This document shows, piece by piece, positions 1-6,429 of a DNA stretch of 26,224 bases. Position 1 is the stretch's first letter; each line of letters starts with the position of its first letter. The stretch is from assembly GCA_038241115.1 (NCBI GenBank), contig JBBRGA010000032.1, forward strand, positions 1 through 26,224. Direction: 5' to 3'. The notes beneath the pieces are model-generated. The model did not search any database, was not told the DNA's origin, and saw only the letters and a list, made by a program, of their open reading frames with translations. The DNA comes from JANYJJ01 sp038241115. GTDB lineage: Bacteria > Pseudomonadota > Gammaproteobacteria > Burkholderiales > Burkholderiaceae_C. A program made the translations under genes and the position numbers.

Positions 1-1040
1 ATCAGCCGCAAGCGTTCGCGCACATTGGCCAGGGCGATGCCGTGGCCCGGGTTGCTGCTGCCGCCCTGCACCGTATTGACAATCGAGACCACCGCGCGGC
101 CGCGATGCACTTGGGTGCGTATGCGCACCGTGCCGCCTTCCTGTGCAGGCTCCACGCCGTGACGTACCGCGTTTTCGACCAAAGGTTGCAGCATCAGCGG
201 CGGTACGCGGGCGCCGCCTGCGGCGGCGTCGAGTTCCCATTGAATGCGCAGCCGGTCTCCGAAGCGAATCTGTTCAATCGCCAAATAGCGGCGCGCCAGC
301 TCGACCTCTTCGTTCAGGGTGACGGCTTCACCCGTTTCGGTCAGGGCCACGCGAAAGAGCTCGGCCAGATCTTCCAAAACACCTTCGGCGCGCGCCGGGT
401 CAAAACGCACCAAACTGAGTGCGGTGTTCAAAGTGTTGAATAAAAAATGGGGCCTTATGCGGCTTTGCAATTCGGCCAGTTGCGCGGTGGTGTCGGCCGG
501 CACTTGCGCCAGGGCGCGCAGGCGCAACCATTGATAGACCGCCGCCGCGATGCCCGCACCGGCCAAGGCGTGCGCCAACCAGCGAACCGAGTCCCACCCG
601 TCCGCACCGGCCAAAAAGGGCAGCGACCATCCGGCCACGCCGCACAAAGCACCGAGCACGCTGATAGCCGCGCCCGCTGTTGACGGGCTCAGCCGCGTCA
701 GGCCACGTTTGCCGGCGCAAATCAGCACCAGCCACAACAGCACGCCCGGCAAGGCCATGGCCGAGCCAGTGGCAAAAAGGCCAGCCCAAACTGCCAGCGT
801 GGTGGCCACAAACAAGGCGCCCACTGCCACCAGCGCATGCACAAACAACAGAGCACGCAGCACCACGCCAGCGTGGCAGACATCGAACAACGCACCTGCC
901 GGCGCCCGCGCACTTTCCATGCCCTTGAACACCGTGTTGCCAAAAACGCTGGACTGCGTGTCGGCCGGGCGCGTTGAATTCAGCTCTTGCGCAGAGCGGT
1001 TTTTTGAATCGCGGCGAGGGTCAAGGCCAGGTGCGGACAT
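1..1040 (-). CDS. LytS/AlgZ-type sensor histidine kinase, partial (3' end outside window)
   Basis: A membrane sensor kinase of the His_kinase (LytS/AlgZ) family, which phosphorylates a LytTR-type response regulator. Reading from ATG at 1040, residues about 57-107 and 122-172 form two pairs of hydrophobic segments. The phosphoacceptor box follows, with RIRPHFLFNTLN around His198, then the N-box PPLMLQPLVENAVRHG and a glycine-rich GHGIALANVRERL before the window edge. The PHFLFN box and the VENAxxHG box are diagnostic of this family. The start is the first in-frame ATG with a convincing product, but it has no strong Shine-Dalgarno, so a later start (for example Met41) is possible. It diverges from argH. 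In Pseudomonas the same layout is argH / fimS(algZ)-algR-hemC, so the response regulator is expected just beyond position 1. The target pathway here is unknown. Confidence 0.9.
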   Translation of the reverse strand, partial: MSAPGLDPRRDSKNRSAQELNSTRPADTQSSVFGNTVFKGMESARAPAGALFDVCHAGVVLRALLFVHALVAVGALFVATTLAVWAGLFATGSAMALPGVLLWLVLICAGKRGLTRLSPSTAGAAISVLGALCGVAGWSLPFLAGADGWDSVRWLAHALAGAGIAAAVYQWLRLRALAQVPADTTAQLAELQSRIRPHFLFNTLNTALSLVRFDPARAEGVLEDLAELFRVALTETGEAVTLNEEVELARRYLAIEQIRFGDRLRIQWELDAAAGGARVPPLMLQPLVENAVRHGVEPAQEGGTVRIRTQVHRGRAVVSIVNTVQGGSSNPGHGIALANVRERLRL

Positions 1041-1089
1041 GGGTGCTTGCGAAGACAGCGTCGATAGAATCAAGGATGGGGTTTTTCTG

Positions 1090-1119
1090 TTGGCGCATTG
1101 TCACCAAGTCATGCGCCAA
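1090..1119. promoter_or_regulatory. perfect 9-bp inverted repeat between divergent genes, candidate operator
   Basis: TTGGCGCAT at 1090-1098 is exactly repeated in inverse at 1111-1119, with a 12-base spacer. The half-site centres are 21 bases apart, two helical turns, as expected for a dimeric regulator. It lies in the 160-base region shared by argH and the sensor kinase. It could also form a hairpin in either transcript. No known consensus is recognised; it does not look like an ArgR box. Confidence 0.4.
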
Positions 1120-1200
1120 AGCGTGTTGAACCCCTCTGCATTCTTCCACCGCACCGCTTGCTCGAACAGCGCCGCCCTGCCACTCAAAACCGCGCAACCC

Positions 1201-2598
1201 ATGGCCACCAATCCTCTCGACTCCAAATCTCAAGCGTGGTCGGCGCTGTTTTCTGAACCCATGAGCGAGCTGGTGCAGCGCTACACCGCCAGCGTGAGCT
1301 TTGACCAGCGCTTGTGGCGCGCTGACATCGCGGGTTCTTTGGCCCATGCCGAGATGCTGGCGGCGCAAAAAATCATCAGCACCGAAGACCATGCGTCCAT
1401 CGTGCGCGGTATGGCTCAAATCCGGGCCGACGTCGAAGCGGGCCGCTTCGAGTGGAAACTGGAACTGGAGGATGTGCACCTGAACATCGAAGCGCGCCTG
1501 ACGCAGTTGGTGGGCGACGCTGGCAAGCGTCTGCACACCGGCCGCTCACGCAACGACCAAGTGGCCACCGATGTGCGCCTGTGGCTGCGCGGCGAAATCG
1601 ACAACCTGGAGCCATTGCTGGTCGCCATGCAGCGGGCTTTGGTGGACGTGGCTGACAAAAATGTGGAAACGATATTGCCCGGTTACACCCACATGCAGGT
1701 GGCTCAGCCCGTGAGCTTTGCGCATCACCTGTTGGCTTATGTCGAGATGTTTGCGCGCGATGCGCAGCGCCTGAGCGACGTCCGCAAGCGGGTCAACGTG
1801 TTGCCTTTGGGTGCTGCTGCGTTGGCAGGCACCAGCTACCCGCTGGACCGCGAACGCGTGGCTCAAACCCTGGGCTTCGACAGTGTTTGCCAGAACAGCC
1901 TGGACGCCGTGAGCGACCGCGATTTCGCCATTGAATTTGGCAGCTTCGCGTCCATCACGATGATGCACATTTCGCGCCTCAGCGAAGAAATCGTGCTGTG
2001 GATGAGCCAGAACTTTGGCTTCATCGATCTGGCCGATCGCTACTGCACCGGCAGTTCCATCATGCCGCAGAAGCGCAACCCCGACGTGGCCGAACTCGCG
2101 CGCGGCAAGAGCGGCCGCGTCATTGGTCATTTGATGGCCTTGCTCACGCTCATGAAGGGCCAGCCGTTGACCTACAACAAAGACAACCAGGAAGACAAAG
2201 AGCCGCTGTTCGACACCGTGGACACGCTTCGCGACACCCTGCGCATCATGGCGGAAATGGTGGCCGGCATCATCGTCAAACCCGAAGCCATGGAGCGTGC
2301 CGCGTTGAAGGGCTACGCCACTGCGACTGACTTGGCAGACTACCTGGTGAAGAAGGGCCTGCCCTTTCGCGATGCGCACGAGGCGGTGGCGCACGCCGTG
2401 AAAAACGCGATATCGCAGGGCGTTGATTTGAGCGCCTTGCCGCTGGCCACGCTGCAAAGCTTCAACGCCCACATCACCGACGACGTGTTTGAAGTGCTGT
2501 CACTGCGCGGCTCGTTGAATGCCCGCAATGTGTTGGGCGGCACGGCACCGGCCCAGGTGCGGACGCAAATTGCTCGGCATCGGGCACGGTTGGGCTGA
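1201..2598 (+). CDS. argH: argininosuccinate lyase
   Basis: Cytosolic enzyme for the last step of arginine biosynthesis: it cleaves argininosuccinate to arginine and fumarate. The 465-residue product matches the usual family length. It shows the fumarase/aspartase superfamily blocks in order: HTGRSRNDQ at residues 112-120, GYTHMQ at 161-166 with the expected catalytic His164, and the signature loop GSSIMPQKRNP from residue 284, which carries the catalytic serine region at Ser285/Ser286. The ATG at 1201 was chosen because the homologous part begins there; the open frame runs back to about 550 but that part overlaps the divergent kinase. The Shine-Dalgarno is weak. The lipoprotein hydrolase gene follows 21 bases later and is probably co-transcribed. 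Confidence 0.97.
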   Translation: MATNPLDSKSQAWSALFSEPMSELVQRYTASVSFDQRLWRADIAGSLAHAEMLAAQKIISTEDHASIVRGMAQIRADVEAGRFEWKLELEDVHLNIEARLTQLVGDAGKRLHTGRSRNDQVATDVRLWLRGEIDNLEPLLVAMQRALVDVADKNVETILPGYTHMQVAQPVSFAHHLLAYVEMFARDAQRLSDVRKRVNVLPLGAAALAGTSYPLDRERVAQTLGFDSVCQNSLDAVSDRDFAIEFGSFASITMMHISRLSEEIVLWMSQNFGFIDLADRYCTGSSIMPQKRNPDVAELARGKSGRVIGHLMALLTLMKGQPLTYNKDNQEDKEPLFDTVDTLRDTLRIMAEMVAGIIVKPEAMERAALKGYATATDLADYLVKKGLPFRDAHEAVAHAVKNAISQGVDLSALPLATLQSFNAHITDDVFEVLSLRGSLNARNVLGGTAPAQVRTQIARHRARLG

Positions 2599-2619
2599 GC
2601 AGCCCCTGCGGAGAACCAG

Positions 2620-3504
2620 TTGCGCTTGATCAAAACAACGCTGTTATTTCTCGCGCTGCCCTTGGCGGCGCTGAGCCTGCTGGCCGCGTGCGCGCCCAGC
2701 GCCACTTTGAACGTGTTGACACCGCGCAGCACCTACAGCGTGACCCACGGTGTGCCTTACGGCCAACCAGACACCCAATCGCCACGCCAAAAGCTGGACA
2801 TTTACACCCCGGCGCAAGCCGCTGCCGATGGAGGCTACCCGGTGGTGGTCTTCTTTTATGGCGGCTCTTGGAACAGTGGCGAACGCGCCAACTACGCCTT
2901 CATGGGCGAAGCCCTGGCTTCGCGTGGTGTGCTCACTTTGGTGGCCGACTACCGGTTGTATCCCGAGGTGCGCTACCCCGAATTTTTGATCGATTCAGCA
3001 CTGGCGCTGTCTTACGGCTTGAAGCACGCCAAGGCGCTGGGAGGCAACGCGAAACGCGTTTTCGTGATGGGCCACAGCGCCGGTGCGTACAACGCGGCCA
3101 TGCTGGCCTTGGACGCACGCTGGTTGAAAGCCGTGGGTCACGATCCCGCTGAATTGGCCGGGTTTATTGGTTTGGCCGGGCCCTACGACTTTTTGCCGAT
3201 GACCAACGTCAACACGCAGCCTGTGTTTTTTCACCCCAACTACCCGGCCGGTTCACAACCGGGTGCCTACGTGAGCAGCGCCGCACCGCGCAGCTTTATC
3301 GGCGCAGCCAAAAAAGACTCGCTGGTAGACCCTCAGCGCAACAGCGTGGCGCTGGCCGTGCAGCTGAAAGCTGCTGGTGTACCGACCACGCTGACCTTGT
3401 ACGACCGAGTCAACCATGTGACGCTGGCCGCGGCCTTCTCGGCCCCTTTGCGCTGGTTGTCGCCCGTGCTCGACGATGTGGCGGGATTCATTGCGGCACC
3501 CTGA
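2620..3504 (+). CDS. lipoprotein alpha/beta hydrolase (esterase/lipase-like)
   Basis: Predicted envelope-anchored esterase or carboxylesterase of the alpha/beta hydrolase fold; the substrate is unknown. The start is TTG at 2620, supported by GGAG at 2610-2613 with a 6-base spacer. The N-terminus is a lipoprotein signal with lipobox LAAC at residues 21-24, so lipidation at Cys24 is expected. The oxyanion-loop block reads YGGSW (80-84) where many family members have HGG. The nucleophile elbow is GHSAG with Ser153. Asp233 or Asp237 and His266 (in VNHVT) complete a plausible triad. It lies directly behind argH but has no obvious link to arginine synthesis. Its 3' end is marked by three TGA triplets 5 bases apart, one in each frame. 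Confidence 0.85.
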   Translation: MRLIKTTLLFLALPLAALSLLAACAPSATLNVLTPRSTYSVTHGVPYGQPDTQSPRQKLDIYTPAQAAADGGYPVVVFFYGGSWNSGERANYAFMGEALASRGVLTLVADYRLYPEVRYPEFLIDSALALSYGLKHAKALGGNAKRVFVMGHSAGAYNAAMLALDARWLKAVGHDPAELAGFIGLAGPYDFLPMTNVNTQPVFFHPNYPAGSQPGAYVSSAAPRSFIGAAKKDSLVDPQRNSVALAVQLKAAGVPTTLTLYDRVNHVTLAAAFSAPLRWLSPVLDDVAGFIAAP

Positions 3505-3551
3505 GCTGATCTGAGGCGCGCAGAAGTTGAAGTGCGCGTTGGCGGTGCCTG

Positions 3552-4388
3552 TCAGCGCGCCACTTTGAATGGCACTTGGTAGAGCCACAAACGTCGCCCG
3601 TCGGCGCACTGATGAACCGCCTGTGGCAGCACACCGGCCGCTTCAAATTCCAAGCTGCCCATCCATGCACCTTGGCGCAATTCTCGTGAGGCTTTTTCCA
3701 CCGCACGGGGCAGGCTCTCGGGGCGCTGGAACAGATAAACAAAATCAAAACGCGACCAATCGGCAGCCCACATGTCGGCGCGCTGCGCCTTGGCATACGG
3801 CGCTCGCCATGCACAGATCCAGCGAAGGGGCCAGCTCCATTCCAGACCGGTGAGTTGGGCGTTCGGATACTCACAGTGCAGCTCACGCAAACCGTCGCCC
3901 ATGCCGCAACCGGCATCCAGGATGTGCAAAGGGCCGGCAGGAAGTTTCAAGCTCTGATGCAGCCCGTTCAATGCCCCGCGCGGAGTGGGAAACATGGGCG
4001 CGTCGCGCCAGCTTCGCGCCGGGTAGAGCGCAAGCAACACCGCCAACGGAAGCAACCATGCCCACGCAGGCAAATTGAGCGCGCTGTGCGCATCGACGGA
4101 GTGTCGGAGTTGCATGGCGGTGGACAGCATCATCGACACCGGAAATCCTGCGGCCAGCAAGATGCGTCGCCACGGCGTGTTGCCCCACATGCTGCTGACC
4201 GCGCCCACAAACGTGGCCATCAGCAGCGCCAGCCAAGGCATCGCCCCCAAGTAGCGCAACGCAGCAAACACGCCCCAAGCCAACGCCCAGGTCAACAGCG
4301 CTGGAAGCGGCCAAAACCGCATCAAGCCCACCGCGGCGGGCTTGGGTATGGGAACGGGTGACATCACCACAAACATCACTCCAAACAT
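3552..4388 (-). CDS. membrane-anchored class I SAM-dependent methyltransferase
   Basis: The first half (residues about 24-140) contains roughly four hydrophobic segments. The second half is a Rossmann-type methyltransferase domain with motif I reading LDAGCGMGDG around residues 157-166, followed by an acidic-aromatic block (LTGLEWSW) at the expected second beta strand. Membrane attachment plus this domain suggests methylation of a membrane or envelope substrate, but none can be named. The start is uncertain. The frame is open up to TTG at 4421, inside a direct repeat, while ATG codons at 4388, 4376 and 4364 are all possible and none has a good Shine-Dalgarno at normal distance. It converges on the hydrolase gene with a 47-base gap and no strong terminator. 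Confidence 0.75.
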   Translation of the reverse strand: MFGVMFVVMSPVPIPKPAAVGLMRFWPLPALLTWALAWGVFAALRYLGAMPWLALLMATFVGAVSSMWGNTPWRRILLAAGFPVSMMLSTAMQLRHSVDAHSALNLPAWAWLLPLAVLLALYPARSWRDAPMFPTPRGALNGLHQSLKLPAGPLHILDAGCGMGDGLRELHCEYPNAQLTGLEWSWPLRWICAWRAPYAKAQRADMWAADWSRFDFVYLFQRPESLPRAVEKASRELRQGAWMGSLEFEAAGVLPQAVHQCADGRRLWLYQVPFKVAR

Positions 4389-4411
4389 GCCAGTAAATCG
4401 GCAACCTCTGG

Positions 4412-4467
4412 CCAAGCGCAAGGCTTCGATACCTCAGCCCGAACGGAATTCAATTTGTATTTGAAGC
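4412..4467. repeat. direct repeat copy 1 (56 bp)
   Basis: Begins CCAAGCGCAAGGCTTCGATA and ends ATTTGAAGC. It matches copy 2 (4504-4559) at 53 of 56 positions, with differences at 4447, 4453 and 4457. The copies are 92 bases apart with a 36-base spacer. It lies just upstream of the methyltransferase gene. Confidence 0.85.
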
Positions 4468-4503
4468 CCCCTCCAAGCCAGACCGGCCAATCAGCCATCT
4501 CCA

Positions 4504-4559
4504 CCAAGCGCAAGGCTTCGATACCTCAGCCCGAACGGGATTCAGTTTTTATTTGAAGC
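4504..4559. repeat. direct repeat copy 2 (56 bp)
   Basis: Second copy of the element at 4412-4467, same orientation, 53 of 56 identical. The high identity in non-coding DNA suggests a recent duplication or a dispersed family element. Confidence 0.85.
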
Positions 4560-4655
4560 AACAACATCAACAAACTCCTCGGTTCACAGAGGCAAGCGCA
4601 GCGAAGCCCCCATCAGGCAACCACCGTGGACGGGTTTCCCGGCCGACTGGTGGGC

Positions 4656-4715
4656 GCCCCCTCGGGGGGCAGGAGCGCAGCGACGTGGGGGCCAACATCA
4701 CTCGACGTGGGGGCC
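4656..4715. repeat. GC-rich palindrome and duplicated 13-mer downstream of fliA
   Basis: GCCCCC (4656-4661) and GGGGGC (4665-4670) can pair as a short stem. Downstream, CGACGTGGGGGCC occurs at 4681-4693 and again at 4703-4715, the second copy ending 1 base before the fliA stop codon. On the minus strand this directly follows fliA and may act in 3' end formation, but there is no T-run. Confidence 0.5.
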
Positions 4716-4716
4716 G

Positions 4717-5430
4717 TCAATACTCCCGAAGCCGAACCCGCAACCGCGCAATCGACTGGCTGTGCAACTGACAAACGCGCGACTCGGTCACCTTCAGGAC
4801 GGCGGCAATTTCTTTCAAATTCATGTCGTGCTCGTAGTACATGCTCATCACGTACTGCTCGCGCTCAGGCAAAACCTTGATGGCTTCCACCAAGGCTCCG
4901 CGCATGCGGTGATCTTGCAGTTGTGCCAGTGGATTCACGGCGTCGTCGGCCACGTGGCGGTCCAGGTAATCGGCGTCGCCGTCGTCGCCGGCCATGTCTT
5001 CCAGATAAACCAGCTGGGTGCCGCGGACTTTGCCGAGCAGCTCTTGGTACTCGGCCAGGCTGACGCCCATTTCTTTGGCAATTTCGCTCTCCGCCGGAGC
5101 GCGGCCGAGGCGCTGTTGCAGTCGATGCACCGCGGCTTCAATGCTGCGCTGTTGCTTGCGGATGCCGCGCGACAGGTAGTCGTTGCCGCGCAGTTCATCG
5201 AGCATCGCGCCGCGAATTCGCTGGGTGGCGAAAGTCTCGAACTGCACGCCTTGACCGGGGTCGAAGCGACTCAGCGCATCGGTCAGCCCGATCATCCCGA
5301 CCTGAATCAGGTCGTCGATCTCCACGTTGGCAGGCAGCTTGGCAATCATCTGATGCGCCAGTCTGCGCACCAGTGGGCTGTATTGCTTGAGCATGGAATT
5401 GACGTCAAGCTGACCTTTGGCGGTGTACAT
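4717..5430 (-). CDS. fliA: flagellar sigma factor sigma-28
   Basis: RNA polymerase sigma factor for late flagellar and chemotaxis genes. Region 2 is clear (LVRRLAHQMIAKLPANVEID followed by DLIQVGMIGLTDALSRFD and the ETFATQRIRGAMLDELR block). A region 3 helix set follows, and region 4 ends in a helix-turn-helix (LKEIAAVLKVTESRVCQLHS). The start at 5430 (MYTAKGQL) is preferred because GGAG at 5437-5440 lies 6 bases upstream, giving about 237 residues, the normal FliA size. ATG codons at 5445 and 5442 are alternatives, and the first overlaps the flhG stop as TGATG. Last gene of the flhB-flhA-flhF-flhG-fliA run. Confidence 0.95.
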   Translation of the reverse strand: MYTAKGQLDVNSMLKQYSPLVRRLAHQMIAKLPANVEIDDLIQVGMIGLTDALSRFDPGQGVQFETFATQRIRGAMLDELRGNDYLSRGIRKQQRSIEAAVHRLQQRLGRAPAESEIAKEMGVSLAEYQELLGKVRGTQLVYLEDMAGDDGDADYLDRHVADDAVNPLAQLQDHRMRGALVEAIKVLPEREQYVMSMYYEHDMNLKEIAAVLKVTESRVCQLHSQSIARLRVRLREY

Positions 5431-5444
5431 GTTGGTCTCCATCA

Positions 5445-6263
5445 TCAGTTCATCGCGTGCACGCGAGACTCACCATGCGTTGGGTTTTTGGCACTGTTGG
5501 TCATGGGCGAACTTCCTGAAAAGTGGGGCAATCCCATGGCGGCCTGCCAAGAAGGTTGAAGCTCTTCTGCGGCCCAGCGCGCCAAGCTCGGTGTGGGCGC
5601 CTCGGACGCATCGGTGGCGGGGTCAACCTGCACCCAATTGCGCAGCACGGCGCCCAAGAAATCGTCGGCACAAGTGGCCAACTGCATGGCGATGCGCTCG
5701 CTGCGCGGCGACTGCGTTGCGGCGCACAACATCAAATCAAACACCACCAAACCGGCGCGCTGGGTCAACAGCTTCATGGCTGCGTAGGCATGTGTGACGC
5801 TGCTGGGGCGGTCATCGGCCAGCAGCAATGGGCGAGCCTCGGTGCGCATGAACAAGCGGCACAAGTCGGCGGCAGATGCGTGAACCAAGACCACGCTGGC
5901 TTGCGGTGCGGCGTCGGCTGCGGCTTGCAGAAAACTGGCGGTGGAGCCGCGTGCGTCCACATAGCGCAAGGCCGCGCCGCGTGCGGCGAGGTAGCTGACC
6001 TGCGGTGAGATGCGCTCTATGCATTCGGCAATGTCGACGTCGATCATCTCCGACGCGGCGGGTGAGATTTCGGCCGCGTCGATGACCAACGTGTGGCGGC
6101 CGTGCTCGCCGAAGGCGGTGCACAAACGCTCCAGCATCACGCCGCTGAAGACCACATGCGGGTTGGAGACAACGGGGATGAATCGCGTGGCGCGATTTGA
6201 GAAACGTTGCCTCAGGCCGTGGGCTTGATCGTGCGGGGCAGAACGAGGAATGAGTGCGGTCAT
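5445..6263 (-). CDS. flhG: FlhG/FleN-like flagellar number regulator lacking the P-loop
   Basis: Position between flhF and fliA and the N-terminal DQAHGLR motif (residues 12-18 from ATG at 6263) identify this as FlhG/FleN, the MinD-type partner that stimulates FlhF and limits flagellar number. Where MinD/FlhG proteins carry the deviant Walker A motif (KGGVGKT), this protein reads VVSNPHVVFSGVMLERL (about residues 31-47), with no lysine and no GKT. The following LVIDAAE (59-65) does match the usual LLLDAD strand. ATP binding is therefore doubtful. The frame stays open to a TTG at 6431 that overlaps the flhF stop by 4 bases (TTGA). The extra 56 residues are low-complexity, so 6263 is preferred because it places the DQA motif near the N-terminus as in the family. 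Its stop overlaps the first fliA ATG by one base. Confidence 0.75.
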   Translation of the reverse strand: MTALIPRSAPHDQAHGLRQRFSNRATRFIPVVSNPHVVFSGVMLERLCTAFGEHGRHTLVIDAAEISPAASEMIDVDIAECIERISPQVSYLAARGAALRYVDARGSTASFLQAAADAAPQASVVLVHASAADLCRLFMRTEARPLLLADDRPSSVTHAYAAMKLLTQRAGLVVFDLMLCAATQSPRSERIAMQLATCADDFLGAVLRNWVQVDPATDASEAPTPSLARWAAEELQPSWQAAMGLPHFSGSSPMTNSAKNPTHGESRVHAMN

Positions 6264-6284
6264 GAAGGCGTTCAGTTCGGCAAA

Positions 6285-6429
6285 GGAATCAAAGTCAAGG
6301 TCGAGGTCGAGGTCCGGTTCAAACACATGAACAAGAGCTTGCAAAGGCAAAGGCACAGGCACAGGTAGAAGACGGCAAGTCATGCAGTCGATCACACAGA
6401 CGATCACGCCGACGATCACGCGGACGATC
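6285..6429 (-). repeat. three successive short tandem arrays at the flhF-flhG junction
   Basis: Plus-strand coordinates. 6382-6429 holds four 12-base units, each ending GATC on the plus strand. 6342-6365 holds four hexamers (CAAAGG twice, CACAGG twice). 6285-6314 holds five hexamers (GGAATC, AAAGTC, AAGGTC, GAGGTC twice). Read in the flhG frame they encode a VIVxV-type repeat, PVPVPLPL and DLDLDLDFDS. In the flhF frame the 12-base array puts TGA every 12 bases from the flhF stop onward. Confidence 0.85.

Larger units (their letters stand above)
4389..4716. other. intergenic region rich in repeats, no gene supported
   Basis: About 330 bases between the methyltransferase start and the fliA stop. 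It contains a duplicated 56-base element (4412-4467 and 4504-4559), a GC-rich palindrome (4656-4669) and a duplicated 13-mer (4681-4693 and 4703-4715). Open frames here are short and lack family resemblance. The G/C-rich half resembles the short palindromic intergenic repeats common in Burkholderiales genomes; that comparison is from memory, not a search. Confidence 0.6.

Noticed and set aside
550..1200. Long N-terminal extension of the argH frame
   Set aside because: It runs antisense to the sensor kinase, which has clear family motifs, and argininosuccinate lyases start near residue MATNPLDSKS. It is an open frame produced by high GC.
1546..2472. 308-codon minus-strand frame opposite argH
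   Set aside because: Histidine- and glutamine-rich composition with no family features; it is the mirror of argH codons.
3514..3536. Weak hairpin between the convergent hydrolase and methyltransferase genes
   Set aside because: Only a 6-bp stem with a 10-base loop and no T-run on either strand; not enough to call a terminator.
4412..4559. CRISPR-like reading of the duplicated 56-bp element
   Set aside because: Only two copies, no cas genes, and each copy is longer than usual CRISPR repeats.
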